A stretch of DNA of 64,000 nt from Arctopsyche grandis (taxonomy: Eukaryota > Arthropoda > Insecta > Trichoptera > Hydropsychidae). Location of the stretch: NCBI RefSeq assembly GCF_051622035.1, contig NC_135364.1, positions 26,156,501-26,220,500 of the forward strand, written 5' to 3'. Under the pieces are notes generated by a model that was not told the origin of the DNA, did not search any database, and worked only from the letters and a program-made list of their open reading frames with translations. The position numbers and the translations under genes were made by a program. Below are positions 22,728 to 35,630 of this stretch, in pieces; the first letter of the stretch is position 1; every line of letters begins with the position of its first letter.

Positions 22728-22965
22728 TAGAGGTGACATAGTGGGCAGGGTGGTTTTCGCCAATTTGATGAAGGAGCGGCTTCAACGATGAAATCAGATA
22801 AATTGGAAAAATCTGATCGACTTGGAGTCACAAATATCCAAGTCTGACTTAAGATTATACTCGGAGTAAATTCTTTTCAATCGAGGTCAGCTCACGGGAT
22901 CGAACCTGGCGACTTCTCGGCGCTTAATATCAACGCAACCACCGAACCACGCTGCTGGCTTATAT
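22728..22965 (-). mobile_element. SINE, type-2 tRNA-like head
   Basis: On the minus strand the head reads 'cagcagcgtggttcggtggt' with box B 'aggttcgatccc', followed by 'gagctgacctcgattgaa', then the shared core 'gtgactccaagtcgatc' and 'aatttatctgatttc'. It abuts the previous SINE tail-to-tail. Confidence 0.75.
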
Positions 22966-23155
22966 CCTTTTAGCATATAATTACTAGCCTCTTATACGAT
23001 TCACATGGTTTTCGTTTAAGAAGTCATTTTTTATATCTCTTATTTTTAAAATGCCTTTAAGTACAGAGTGCTTAAGAGCAGATCTACTTTTTACCTATCT
23101 GGATTTCTTTTCAAAACAAATTATTAAGCGATCGAATCTATTTGTATATTAACCC

Positions 23156-23490
23156 AGGCATCGGCAACCCATGACCTGCGGGTCACCATGTGACTCATTT
23201 GAGCTAACCGGTAAGACTAGAATTTTTTTCGTTTAATTAGTACCGATATTTAGCATTGCATGAACAAGATTTATTTGTAATGGCATCTACGCAACAGCTT
23301 GAGGATATAATGAAAAATATTATTAAGATCGTAAAGAAAATAGTAGGACGGTTAGTGCCTCAAAGCATTTTTTGGGAGAAATTGAATCTAAATATGGAGA
23401 TTTGCTATTTCATTGTGAAATACGATGGTTTAGTCGAGTCAAAGTTGTTAATATTTACATAAAAAGATTTGTAGAGTGATTTGATGAATA
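23156..23490 (+). pseudogene. hAT transposon relic
   Basis: A terminal-repeat-like 'caggcatcggcaaccc' is followed about 200 bp later by decayed transposase sequence. One frame gives IESKYGDLLFHCEIRWFSR, close to the conserved 'DLLFHCEIRWLSRG' stretch of hAT/ZBED-type transposases; upstream parts are in another frame. The relic is frameshifted and has no intact catalytic core. Confidence 0.7.
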
Positions 23491-23499
23491 ATATTTCTT

Positions 23500-24410
23500 A
23501 TTGAAATCGATAAAAATGATCTCGAACTCATTGATAAATTGGTTTTCAATACATTTGTTCTTAACAGACATAATTCACCATTTTTTTAGGTTTATAAAGT
23601 CCTGTTGATTTGCTGCGTACTTAGTTTTAGTCTTCATGGCTGCCGTTTGACTTGTGCATTTCTTCGATTATTTTCGTTTAATTATGATTGCCAGGAGATA
23701 AGTTAGGAAAAGCCGAAAGGTAGATTTACAAACGATCTGAGGTTGAATTTCGATGAATACCGTTCGTTTTTGGCTCTTATCAGATTCGTTGGAAACACCG
23801 ATAAACAATATTGCTATTGGGAGAAGAGAGAACGAGTAGTCAGTTCTTTTAGATCAGCCAGTGCGTGTGGATATGTGATTATCATCGGTTCCCGTGAGAT
23901 TTTCAAACATTCTTTTAATTAATTAAAAAAAGCAAGCGTTTTTTTGGAATTAATTAATGTATGTACCATTGTATGAGGAAGTGTAGTGATTGTGATAATT
24001 TTCAATCAATTTGGATGTGAAGACGACGACACATTGCTAGAAAGGTATTTCATTGCTCATTGAAATTTTTCATTTCATGAAATTGCAAAAAGATGCTCAA
24101 ATCGTTAGCAGTAAATTAGCTATAGTCGAACCGATCTAGCATTACGTATAAAGTGCATGCTATTGCATTCACCCCCCCCCCCCCACTCGACCCGCGATGG
24201 CCAATTACATTTCGTTTCAGTTTCGCATTGCATTTTTGGTCGAGAAATACATTGTTCGTGCGTTTTGTTACTTTTGAGTTTGTGTTTCGTATTTTGAAAT
24301 ATTTACATTAATAAAATTTTAGTATAAAAAAAGTAAGTTGCTGATATTATTAATTTATTTATGGAGTACGTATATCTTGTATCTATGTTCCTTCTTACGT
24401 ATAGTAAGAA
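23500..24410. other. Intergenic, minor repeat fragments, C-tract
   Basis: It shares 'tgattgccaggagataagtt' with 20880-20900. A poly-C run lies at 24171-24183. No gene is recognised. Confidence 0.4.
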
Positions 24411-24411
24411 G

Positions 24412-24562
24412 GGGTCTACGTGACGAGACAGAATGTTAAACGACAGAAAACGCAATGGTGCATGGTAAACGGTGCATACTCACTTAATTTGCGCGAGCAG
24501 GATACAACAGGGACAAGAGGAACATGCTTTTCCTCCCGTATTCTGCGCGCGCACATTAATAC
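24412..24562. mobile_element. Half copy of the Mutator-like foldback element
   Basis: 'gggtctacgtgacgagacag', 'atggtgcatggtaaacgg' and 'tttgcgcgagcaggatacaa' match one arm of the full palindromes at 30046-30420 and 57245-57648. It stops near the palindrome centre ('gcgcgcacattaata'). Confidence 0.8.
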
Positions 24563-24819
24563 GTCAGTTATTAAATAGAATGATTAGTATATAGACGAAA
24601 TGATAAGGTTTTAAAACAACAAATGATCAATGAAACGATCAGTTTTACGCATTCTGACAGATGAAGTAGAGCCAATTTTGCCATATCGGATCGTTTTCGG
24701 TAGTGTAAAGAAATAATGTCACTAACAACATCCTCTACACCCGCGTGCGTTTCTTTGTTTACGCCGGACCACGCGTTGATAAAATCTGACATTCACTGGT
24801 GTTTTGATTTGATTTTTTT

Positions 24820-24990
24820 TAAATAAATACCGACCCTAACAACCTAATCTTAAATGAATAGGGCCAACCCTAATTTAACCTAACCTAACCTGGCCCTTAA
24901 ATAAAAAAGTGTTGGCTGCTAAGATCTAAGATGGGCGACGCGCTATCATCCAACTGTCAAAAATTATAATTTATATTTGGTTTTACTCAT
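24820..24990 (+). repeat. Fragment of the CCTAA-bearing MITE family
   Basis: It has 'taacctaacctaacct', 'gtgttggctgctaagat' and 'gcgctatcatccaactgtca', all shared with 9715-9860 and 41340-41400. Confidence 0.6.
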
Positions 24991-26685
24991 CATTTATATT
25001 ATTTATCTGATCACTTATTTAATTAATTACTCATCAAGAAATTGTTATAAATAACTGATCATCAATCTTAATTTTTAACTGATCATTAATCTTAATTTTT
25101 AACTGATCATTTTAGCTATTTTTAACCCACCAAATAATTAGTTCTCATAATGTGATAATATTCGGCAAATGAAATATTATTTAGTTTAGTATAAATTTAA
25201 TATAAATAATAATAAAGATCTACTTTGCTCATTTCATGAAATAAGCAAAAAAAAAAATCTGCATATTTCATGAATCCTTTGTTGAAAACTTTTGAAAATT
25301 TCACGAAAACGTCACACTACATGAATGAATTGATAATTTTTTTGTTAATTTAATGAAATCAGCAATTTTACATATACATATTTCAATGCTTGAACCTTTA
25401 AGTACATATTTAGTGTATATGATTGAAGATCGCTCTTTTGATTATTCTCGATTTAATTGCTAAAAATATCGCATTGTGCCGAAAATAGCATTGGAATTCC
25501 CGTGACAGATATGTATTTGTCTTCAACACAATGGTGTTGCGGTTCCCGTTATCAAATACAAATTTGCATTTTTCTTAAGGTTAGTGTACATCGTGGTATT
25601 CGGTTCGGCAATGCACATTCCCATCGCTAGTCCAATGTGTCGAAATGAGACTAGAATATATTTGGTATTTAAATTTTTTTTTACTATAAATTTTTCCTCG
25701 TTATACAAACTTGCTGGTAATTCATTAAAAATTCAACTTTTCGGTGTACGTACGTACATATGTACATTCGCAAATGTGACACGTTTCTTTATGCATAATA
25801 TGTAGGTACGTGTGAAATATTAATCTAACCTTGTATTACTCATTATTCGCATATTCTCTTTTTGCATCGATTTTTTAATATTTCATTTGCATTAATATAT
25901 TAGAACAAGTGTTTACTTAGATTTGAAGGTCTTTTGTACGGATGTACTTCTATTTATTTGCACACTAGTGGCCTGGTGCACGCACTCGTGCATTTTTAAA
26001 AGGGGGGGGGGATGAATATACATATCTACGCTTATCTTTTTTGAAGTTATAGCTTGTTTAGCATAATTGAACTAGTGGTTTGATTCGAATGTGTCCCAAT
26101 TAACCGATATCTACTGTATTCATACTAATGGTCGGAATTATGCTAAAATTTGGATGAATTCGGCTGTTTAAAAATTTTCAATGTCATTTAAAAAAAAGAC
26201 ATGCTGATTTGCGGTTTTCAAATTCGAACCACCAAATTTGGTAGACTATCTCATGGTACTTTAATTATTTCATAGAACTGCCTGGAAAAATTCAATTTTT
26301 CAATTTTGAAGTGTAAACTTCTATGGTTTCGGTAGAGAAAATTCGTACAGAAAGTTCGTCTCGATACAAATCGAAACGTAACGTAAACGCTAATCGCACC
26401 ACCTTGTAGTTGTTTTTTTGTCTAAAATTTTGTCTAGAATTATCCCGAGCAACGCCTGGCATTACGGCAAGTTACGCTAAAATTATTCAGTATAATATGT
26501 AATTTCGATTTACTTGAGTCAAACATGCTTGTCTATATTTCGATTTTTATTTCAATCAATAATGGTCTTAAAATATTTCTCCAAAGCAATAAGTATGCTA
26601 TACAGATCAAGAATTATTGTCAATTATATATACCTACCATATATTTACATTAAACACGACATCTATGATCAAACATTATATGTAC
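24991..26685. other. Intergenic AT-rich DNA
   Basis: No gene or defined repeat is seen. A poly-G run lies at 26003-26011. ORFs here lack recognisable features. Confidence 0.4.
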
Positions 26686-26689
26686 AGAA

Positions 26690-26957
26690 GTATTATAAAT
26701 GCAAACATCGATCCACAGAGACATCTGTTTGCATCATTTTATAAATCAGCAAATTTGAGCTGCTGAACACTCTGAATTTTAGCGAGACAAGGACAAGGCT
26801 ACCAGTTTGTTGGAACCGTTTCAGTGAAAATCAGATAAATTGGCAAACTCTGGTAGGAAACGATCGACCTGGAGTCACATATCCAAAATCTGACCAGCAT
26901 GACTGGTGGGATTCATACTTTGTTCGAAAGCATTATATGCTTTATATGCTGGTTATA
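26690..26957 (-). mobile_element. SINE, type-1 head, internally shortened
   Basis: On the minus strand: 'gcatataatgctttcgaaca', 'gtgactccaggtcgatcg', 'gccaatttatctgatttt', 'gatgtctctgtggatcg'. The head lacks part of box B and no tail hairpin is present. Confidence 0.65.
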
Positions 26958-26959
26958 TA

Positions 26960-28125
26960 TTGACATTTTTGACTTCTATAAATTTTTTCGCGGTTTCATG
27001 CTATAAGCTCCCTTCAAATAAAGACACACAGACACAGGACGTTCACAGAGACATCCGCGCGCATGGACGTACAACCGCGCGCACGGAGACAACGTGTGCA
27101 ATAAACATGTAATTTGCTTTGTGAGTAATCTTCGATGAGTTTGCAAATCCGTGACGAGCCGCATGCGTAACGCAAGCCGCAGTTTTGGCCATAAAACTCT
27201 GTGGATCTGAATACAAAGTATGTATGCATTCGATTCGATAGTTTTCCTCATTGACCCAATCAAACGATTGAAGGCCGTTCGATTTAATTTTATTGTCTTT
27301 TTAGAGCCGGTCGTTAAGGTCAATTTTCATGGCTTTTTCCCAAGAGAATTAATGGATTCGTGTGTGTGTGTGTATTTTGAAAAGTACAGCAATACATTGT
27401 CTCGTTGATAATGCACGTCCGTTATAAAGTACACGTAATGTCAGTTTGATGAATTCCGTTACCGATTCACTTTTATAACAGAATCTAAATAAATTTAAAA
27501 AAAAAAACCTATCACTGTTTTATTACGTTAACCGAGATATCCAGTTTTACGGGTATTGAAATTTTCCTGTCGCACGAAAGCATGTGACGTTTTTGAATTC
27601 GTTATAAAACCAGTTTTTTTCTTGTAGTATTTTCCGCATCACTTTGAGATTTCTCACTACAGCAGGGGCTGTTAAATTACGGCCCGTAGGCCTATCAGGG
27701 ACCATAGATTGATTTCAAGGAATTTATGTATATTGGAAAAAATGTGTTTTTATTTCATTATTCTAAACCCTAAAATTTAACATTTTTCTTTTGACACCAA
27801 ACATCAATATTATTTTATGATAGAATTTCCGAAGATTTTAAGTGGTATTCCGTAAAACTGTCGTTGAATTTATCCAGAATATTTATATTCTGATTTTTTT
27901 AAAATCAATATAGTTCATTAAGAAAAACTTTTAACCTGCGGCGCATTTTATTATTTGAATAATTATGTATATAAGAAAAATCAACTTTTAACACATTTAA
28001 TATGCATAAATTAACTACCCATCTCGGTTAGGGTTAACATTCTTATGGGCATGCATTTATTAGGTCAGTTTTTTTCGTTTGATTTGGTTAGTAAATAGAT
28101 GATTAGTAAGTTATACATATCACTG
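26960..28125. other. Intergenic; possible hAT terminus near 27664
   Basis: 'caggggctgttaaattacgg' at 27664 has the look of a hAT terminal repeat, but no partner or transposase is found. A short (GT)n lies at 27360. The opposite ORFs 26976-27323 and 27220-27408 show no domain. Confidence 0.3.
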
Positions 28126-28129
28126 TAAA

Positions 28130-28525
28130 TCCGTGACGTCATCGAACAAATAATTCGATTTTTTTTCGATTCAAAGGATTCGGTCCCCGGGGCAAAGGCG
28201 CCGAGGGCGAGGCTCTAGGGGGCGAAACCCTAGGGGGCGAAGCCGCGGGGAGCGCAGCCGCGGGGGCGTAGCTGCGGTAGCGCAGGCGCCGGATTCTGGT
28301 ATACATATAATTTCATATACATATTTATTTAATATATATACTTATATACATATAATATGTTTGTTCGTGACAGTCAATTTAATAAAAAAAAATGAGTATT
28401 CAAATAAATTTATATAAAATAAAACTATTCAAATAAATTTAATAAAATGTTTACTATTAGATTAGTCATGTTTAAGCGGTTTATATTACAAATACCGAGC
28501 AAAGCCGGGAAAAACCACTAGTATT
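28130..28525 (-). repeat. 'ACCCGGCTTCGCTCGG' family, inverted copy with GC-rich block
   Basis: The reverse complement ends (family start) at 'taccgagcaaagccggg...' region near 28495-28515. The GC-rich block at about 28180-28290 repeats 'ggcgaagccgcggggagcg' type units. It corresponds to the insert in the copy at 11290. Confidence 0.75.
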
Positions 28526-29760
28526 TTATATTAATGAAAATTTATATTTTTTAGACGATAAATGTAATATCAACGTCATATTATAGACAGCAAAACATAT
28601 ATTAAATATATTAAATTAGGAATAATTAAAAAAAATGAAATTATTTTACGTTCCTTACATTTACTGATCCAGAAAGGTGTCCCGAGTTAAAATTACAAAA
28701 TATAGAGTGACAAAAGAAAAAGTCATAGGCGTTGAAACAATTAAAATCTGACATAGCGAGAGGGTGGCGAAAATGGAAAAAACGATCGGAAGAGTGTGGA
28801 TAAATGCTAATAGACGTCACCGAGAACGATAATGGCGTATTTTCAAACGTGTCTATTACGATTATTTTTCACCATCGTATATATTGATGACCAAACCGAG
28901 CAAAATGGCAAAGTTTGAAAACGATCGGATAAGAACCCAAATTTCGTCAGACGAAAAAATCAAAAACGTGCTAAGAAGAGGCTAGTAACCAGTAATAAAA
29001 AAGTTGAAAGTCAGAGCAGTGCGACATCATCGTAGACGCTTTTCAATTTATTGTATAACATCAGAATACTGAATTGCCGATGACGACTGTTGAAACCCAA
29101 GCGAATTCTGCATATGTAGAATGAGATGGAATTCAGCGAACGTACTTACTTACGTACGTACGGAGTCTGGGAAATTGAAGATTTTAGATGCTAAAACCGA
29201 AAGGTTCGCAACTCGTCTGAATACACAACACTTCAGCGAGATTAGCTACGAATAAATAACTTTATATGCCACAAATGCTACGTGCGGTGAAACTACTCGA
29301 GAATGTTAAACAGTTGTATAAAGAACCGCAAATGTCAATACTTGTACTTCAGAAACTCGCGGCAATATTCAACGTTTGATATTCGAGAATAAAAGAAGAG
29401 GAATGCTTTTAGTTAGAGCCTTCTGGGGCGTTTACACCGACTGCTTTCGGTCTTTACTGTTTTATGCTTGTTTATTCGTGTAAAACCGGTTTCTCAATTG
29501 AATTTGATCTAGTTATACATACTTTGACATAAGATTGCTGAAGTTTCTAAGGATTCGTACCAATGGAGGTTTCTCGCTTCAATATGTCGAAAGAAATTTC
29601 CCACGATCGTGAAAAATATGTAGTCTTATGTTGTAGGAGTTGAAAAAATTTGAGCAGTATTGCATTTGTATTGCATTTGATTAATGGTGTAGGAAAAGTT
29701 TGTAACGTTGGATGAAAATTATGTTTCGAATGAAAGATGGATTTTTTAAAAATCAAAGTC
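28526..29760. other. Intergenic, no gene recognised
   Basis: A 28640-29000 segment is somewhat less AT-rich and may be an old repeat, but no domain is found in any frame. Confidence 0.35.
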
Positions 29761-29763
29761 ATA

Positions 29764-29942
29764 ACTAGAGGTAGGACCGGAAGCGTGCCGTTCTTTGTTT
29801 ATTGTTCGCCGTGAATTGTTCATTTTTATGATGAACCTTTTTTTTGCACTCTAGCTTTGTAGTTTGCTCTACTTCCTGGAAAATAGACCCAAAATGCCCT
29901 GTTTACTGGAAAATGCACACTTCCGGTCCTACCTCTAGTCAT
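29764..29942. mobile_element. Short MITE with inverted ends 'ctagaggtaggaccggaag'
   Basis: 'actagaggtaggaccggaag' at 29764 and 'cttccggtcctacctctagt' at 29920-29939 are exact inverted repeats around a 140-bp centre. A relative with the same left end is at 63370. Confidence 0.85.
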
Positions 29943-30045
29943 AACATTTTCATTGACGAAAAGGCGAAAACACACTGAGTAGTACGTGGTACGTGTTTCT
30001 TTAGATACTTTTAAACATGTGAAAAAAACGCAGCATCCCTAGCCC

Positions 30046-30420
30046 CGGTCTCCGTGACGAGACAGAATATTAAATTACAGAAAACGCAAATATCGGAAGG
30101 CAAAGATCGAAAAAAAATGGTGCATGGTAAACGGCACATACTCACGTACATACTCACTTAATTTGCGCGAGCAGGATACAACAGGAACAAGAGGAACAGG
30201 CTTTTCCTCCCGTATTAATGTGCGCGCGCAGAATACGGGAGGAAAAGCATGTTCCTCTTGTTCCTGTTGTATCCTGCTCGCGCAAATTAAGTGAGTATGA
30301 ACCGTTTACCATGCACCATTTTTTTTTGATCTTTCGACTTAAGATCTTTTGATTTTCGATCTTTGCCTTTCGATATTTATTTTTTCTGTAATTTAACATT
30401 CTGTCTCGTCACGTAGACCC
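30046..30420. mobile_element. Mutator-like foldback element, full copy, 9-bp target duplication
   Basis: A 375-bp palindrome: 'cggtctccgtgacgagacag' at one end, 'ctgtctcgtcacgtagaccc' at the other, arms meeting at 'gtattaatgtgcgcgcgcag'. It is flanked on both sides by 'ccctagccc' (30037-30045 and 30421-30429). A 9-bp duplication with long inverted repeats is the signature of Mutator-type transposases. No transposase is encoded. Confidence 0.85.
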
Positions 30421-30484
30421 CCCTAGCCCATATACATACATACATGGTACACAGTACCAAAAATCACCACCTGGAGTGTTTTTC

Positions 30485-30997
30485 GGTGATTTTAATTTTA
30501 TTTTATTACATCAATCAATCATGCACACTCGCCTAATAGATTGCTCCAAAACGACGAGTGTGCTAAACAGATTAAGACTCAATAATTTATATACATATAT
30601 ATTTTTTAATACATACATAAATCGAAACCATACATGACATCTATGGTCAGACATTGCAAACGTCGTATATAATACGATCAATAAACATCGTATACAATAC
30701 TATCAATAACATTTTCATTTAAAAATACGAATTTATGTACAATAAACATCCACAGAGACATCTTTGGAGAGAAACCTGAGATATAACACATAACTCAGGA
30801 TGTCGCGAGAGAAATGGGGAGGGAAAGCCTATTTTGCAGGAATCGTTTCAATGAAAATCAAAAAAAAGTTGGCAAACTCTGATAAGAAACGACCGACCTC
30901 TGGTTACAAACCAAGGTCTGACCAGCAGCAACCAGTGTGACAACCAAACTAACCATAGCAAGACATGCTAATCACTAGTCCATGCTGCTGGTTTATC
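30485..30997 (-). mobile_element. SINE, type-1 head, tail B, nested in another repeat
   Basis: On the minus strand: head 'cagcagcatggactagtgat', core with 'gaggtcggtcgtttctta' and 'gtttgccaactttttt', 'gatgtctctgtggatg', tail-B hairpin 'gcacactcgtcgttttggag'/'ggcgagtgtgc' and the A-rich end. It interrupts the repeat at 29960-31200. Confidence 0.8.
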
Positions 30998-31200
30998 CAT
31001 GCTGATATTTTATCCTTGTATTTATCCTTGCTTGACAGTTATCGATAACGGTGAATCCCATATTTGAAGAAATGTAGGCGAAACATATGCACTCTGCACG
31101 TGCAACTACACCCGAATTCGGTTTCGGGAACACCTACTGTCACAGCGTGGAACCAAGAAAGTGACGTTCAGTATTATTCAGTATATTTTCGCCCTAAGAG

Positions 31201-33250
31201 TGACTCATCCAATGTATGCAGATCTGAGACACAGTTTTCCCATCTTTGTCTTTTTTTTTATCATGTTACGGTTAAATTTAGGAGAGGCCCGATTTTAACA
31301 AATCCGTTACTTCAAATGCTTACATTTCATTAGTTATTTGTAAACGCGTAAATACAGAAATAACAGTAATTAACATTTTTCTTCAGGCTGGAGTCCCACT
31401 CTGTACTCGTTCTATTCTAAGACATTTTATCCTGCCACACCAAAATTAAAACTTTCCAAAATCCTTACGTGCACATACAATACATAACTTCATTTACTAA
31501 TATATTTCAAACAATATTTTCTTTCGATCTCTAAATGATTGTTAATACATTATATGTACATATGTACTGTGTAAAAATTTGCCATCAATCAATCTCGTAT
31601 AATGTGTCGATCTTCTTTAGACGTCTAATCGCTATGTATCTGCATCAGTACTGGACGTTATCTTGTACTTGATTCAATTTTGTACTAATATTTGTAAAGT
31701 CCCCGAGCTTATCGTTTAAGCACTTGGATAATCGTGTCACCATTATTAATATTCGTTAGCAAATTTCTAAGTAAAACTAGAATCGTGATATCTGCGAACT
31801 TGACCATATTTACGTGATAACAATACGCGCGGGGAATTCGACAGGTATTTTTGAGATCGAACGTGATATTTTTTATGCACACTTGTTGACTGTCATCTGT
31901 TGATTCGGCTGTTATTATCATCACCGTCGTTCACGTTTTTTCCAATAGTCGTGTGCTGAAATAGTCTCTCCTGACTTGTTGTGATCGGTGGAAGCCTCCT
32001 ACGAGATGAAATCGTGGGTGTCTTGAGTTCTTCGTACTCTCTTCTTGGGTTGATCGACCTTCACTCGTCAGATTCTCGGCTAGCTATTTTTTATATATGT
32101 ATGTATATATATTTTTATTTACGACCACGTTTCACTTTTTTACCTTACTTGTCGATAACGTCTTCTCGCTGGGTAGACCGACTTACGACTTTCTGTCGTA
32201 TGTTAGATTTGAGTAGGTTGTGATGTTCCTATACTTAGATTGCGATTTATTTCCATGTATCCCTTATTTGTTCCGTGTCAATCATTTTGTCTGATTGCAA
32301 GTGGTGTGAGTGCGTGTATTTCGACGGACCTTGAATAGCATCTAGCAATTTGATCTCTTCTTCTTTTTTTTCTTCTATAGAAATCAGAAAAAAATAGCAT
32401 GGAAGTTCGTGTCTTCAGATCAGTCAATGACCGCTCGTCTGGCTGAAGGATAGAATAGCCATGACCTGCCTCGTACAGCAAACGCTCTATTTTAAATTTG
32501 CATAATACAATACGACAAAGCTAAATGGTATGTTGGTAGAGTATGGCTACATATGTTTGTGGACTGACAGGTTCATAGTTCGCTGCAGTGAGTAGTCAAA
32601 GTTATATAAATGCTAGTATGAATTCATTTTATTTATACAAACTCGGGTAGCAGTAGCCAAATTGAACTTTGTAGATTCGCTTCAAAGTGTTGAAACATCA
32701 ACGAATATGTACATATCAAATTCTGTTTGGTTGAAGTTTCGAATTAACAAAACTGAGGCTAACAAATTGTTAATTTATCATTGTCTACCCCTTCCAATTG
32801 CTATTGTAATGTTTATTGCAGAAATAGTTTACATAATTAATAATATGCACATAGGCTAAAATTTTAATCCTCACTGGATAAGTTTCAACATATCGACCCA
32901 TAACTTTTTAGCTGGATGCATCGTTCGGCAAACTTAAAACCTGCGGCTAACATTGAACTGAACTTTTGAAAAATTATGAAATTTATATTTAATTTATAAA
33001 AAAAAAACGTATTTGTATACATTTTTTATAAACTTTTTCTGAATTACGGTAAAATCTTCGAAATTGGCATCTCATTCCTATCCCTCTTGCTTCAAGTTAT
33101 TCAGTCTTAAGTCTTTAGCTCGCAATTGGATTATAAAATGCTGCAAAAATTTCTTCATAGATGTCACTATGGACGTTTGTATGAATTCACATTGTATAAA
33201 ATGCTTTTGTATATTGATTGTATTGTATCTGTATAATTGCAATCGTCTTT
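31201..33250. other. Intergenic, no gene recognised
   Basis: About 2 kb. 31700-32500 is less AT-rich than the neighbours, and open frames exist on both strands, but none shows a domain, signal peptide or consistent splice sites. Confidence 0.35.
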
Positions 33251-33274
33251 TTATTAGTCGTTTCATTATTATCA

Positions 33275-33522
33275 CAAATCAGTGGTTAGTGTGTAATGCT
33301 TTCAGCTGAGTGGTCACGGGTTCAATCCTTGGCCCGATGCTGCTTGGATATTTGATCGTATATAAATGAAAATCAAAAAAAATTGCAAACTCTGAAAGGA
33401 AACGATCGACCTGGAGTCAAAAACCAAGGTCTGGCCTGCGGCGGGACTCTAGCGGGACTCAAACCCGTGACCACTCCGCTAGACACATGTAATATGCTAA
33501 CCACTAGTTTACGCTGCTGGTA
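33275..33522. mobile_element. Two opposed SINE fragments (type-1 heads)
   Basis: 33281-33345 is a plus-strand head ('cagtggttagtgtgtaatgc', box B 'gggttcaatcctt'). 33362-33520 is a minus-strand head and core ('cagcagcgtaaactagtggt', box B 'gggtttgagtccc', 'gactccaggtcgatcg'). They face each other. Confidence 0.7.
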
Positions 33523-33970
33523 TGTATTTACATACATTCTTCATGCTGTTTCGACAATGTTATTTGTCATATAGTGCTTTGGGATTGTAAAACCCATAAC
33601 GGTTTCTCTCAAAATGGCACGTATGTATGTATGTAAATGCTATAGAAAATAATATTGCTGGATATTTAGTTACTAGTGAATAGCCCGATGAAATATCATC
33701 GCATGGGTATAAAATTATTATATACTCGTATAAAACTAAAAAAAAAATCCGGAACCGGAACCGTTATTTTCGTAGACTCTCATAGATAGTTTTCAATTCT
33801 TTATTTGTAATAATTTTCAATTCTTAAAGTTAACGTTAACAAAATGTTAATTAAAGTTAACAAAATGTGATATTTTCCAATTATACACAAACGGTCATTG
33901 ACCTCGTAACGTTGAATATTATTATTACACATAACAAATTACGTGCATATACATATGATGTGTGTTTACA
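33523..33970. other. Intergenic, no feature recognised
   Basis: AT-rich, with a small 'ccggaaccggaacc' repeat near 33750. No gene is seen. Confidence 0.35.
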
Positions 33971-33984
33971 AAACATATTCTGGG

Positions 33985-34068
33985 CGAGGATATGGCATGC
34001 GGCGCGGGCTCGTGAGAACATCGCGTTGGATCGGAGGGTCCGAGGTTCGATTCCCGGCGCCCGTGGTG
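33985..34068 (+). repeat. tRNA-like segment, probable SINE head
   Basis: It has a box-A-like 'tatggcatgcggcg' and a good box B 'ggttcgattccc', then 'cggcgcccg' which could pair with 'gggcg' at the start. The arms fold poorly and the internal spacing is long, so a functional tRNA is unlikely. An AT-rich body follows. Confidence 0.35.
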
Positions 34069-34069
34069 A

Positions 34070-35265
34070 ATGAAATCAATTTTTTTCTCGAATATCCTCA
34101 AAATATAAATAATTTAAATTTAATTAAAAATAAATATATAAAAAAATGGTTCAAAATCTCGCTAAATGAAATTATTAAAATTACGTATTTTTATATGGCG
34201 AAAAGGAATATTTCAATTAATGTTTAAAAATAAACGGCGAAATGAAGAATTGGATTTGGCGTGATGTTCGTGACCATTAGCTCAATTTAGACCTATATTC
34301 AGGCTATTTGGGGTGATCGGTTCGAGTCGCGACAAAGTCGTCTCGTCGAAAAATGAATTTATCGATTTTTATCGATTCATTCATTATGTTCGGCGAGAGT
34401 TAGGACACACACACACAAATTACCGTCTTTATATATATGATATACGTTATAAGTTCTTATCTACATACTTAAATACTGTTCAAGATTGGCATATGTGTTG
34501 ATAAAAGTTGACATGAGTTCATATATAAATATCCTTTAATCCTTATCTTATGCATAATGAAAAAAAAGGATAATATTTGCTTAAGAGACATGCTCTGTGT
34601 TGACATACGCATACACGTGCTACTACATTTCGGGAATAAGAGCAAATGTTTATCTTTCAATATTGAAACAGCACGTTTCGTGTCGTATAATAGAAAATCT
34701 GTTATTGAAATGCAGTTTGTTGCATACATATCCACATTTCCATATGTGGGGTGACCAGACGTTAGAATACTACTACCCAATAGACGCTACCTTAATTATT
34801 ATTTTGAGATCGAGTCTGTCACGATGATTTAAACTAGTACGTCAAGTGGCGCTTACGCTATCTTCGTTCGTAATATGAACCCATTTAAGAGCGAATGACA
34901 CTCACTTGTTACTCACCTTACAATTGACATCTCCGATTACGCTTATCGGCACGAGACTATCGGTGTGCAGTTACGTTTATTATCTTTATGTTTTATTGTT
35001 AGAAACGTTTAACTAATTGCTCACTTAGTCGAGACAGATGCTCGCTATTGACTTTTATTCATTTATTTATAGTAAATTAGGTAGTTTGTCGTAATTAGTA
35101 ATTTATTTTTCCCAGTCATTGTATTGCTAATTGTCATTTACATAGATTTTTATGATGGAAGATTTCAATCAATAATTGATGTTCTTTTGTGGAATTATTT
35201 ACATGCATATATATGAATATAACGCTACATTTATCAAATTTGTTATGTAAGATTTCTTATTAAAA
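34070..35265. other. Intergenic AT-rich DNA
   Basis: A second box-B-like 'gatcggttcgagtcgc' occurs at 34316 and a (CA)n at 34408. ORFs on both strands at 34469-34827 are overlapping readings without domains. Confidence 0.35.
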
Positions 35266-35267
35266 AC

Positions 35268-35630
35268 TAGCTGAACCCGATATGCGTTGCAATGCTACAA
35301 TAACGCACGCAATTCCTGTTCCTGTTCCCGTTTTTCCCGTTCCCGAGTTAAAGTCGTGGTAATCTGACTTATCCAGCGTTTAACAGCGGAAAAACGCAAG
35401 CGGCGAACACATTTGAAATTATTCAATCGTTTGTTTTACTCTAACAACGCTGGTGGCGATGCGAAAACATTTGAAATTATTGCGTTGCAATGTCACTCAT
35501 TCCCGTTTTTGGACATACACACAATAACTCCTGTAAGTTTCATCGCAATCGGTTGAATGATATAGGGACGCATACATGACAAACAAACAGACAAACATTG
35601 ATTTTTTTATGTATATAGATTTGAATCCAA
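35268..35630 (+). mobile_element. Non-LTR/SINE-type repeat ('actagctgaacccgatatgcg')
   Basis: The start 'aactagctgaacccgatatg' and the end 'cagacaaacattgattttt' with repeated 'acaaacagac' are the common layout of RTE-derived short elements in insects ('tagctgacccg...' to 'gacagacaga...'). There is no ORF. Confidence 0.55.

Larger units (their letters stand above)
29960..31200 (+). repeat. Interspersed 'tttatccttgcttgacagt' family, split by two nested insertions
   Basis: The pieces 29960-30045, 30430-30484 and 30996-31200 are collinear with the uninterrupted relative at 37190-37440 ('cacactgag', 'cagtaccaaaaatca', 'gataacggtg', 'catatttgaagaaatgt'). A Mutator-like foldback and a SINE sit between them. 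Confidence 0.65.

Noticed and set aside
33985..34068. A functional class II tRNA gene
   Set aside because: Box B is good, but acceptor and T-stem pairing fail and the internal spacing is wrong; a SINE head is more likely.
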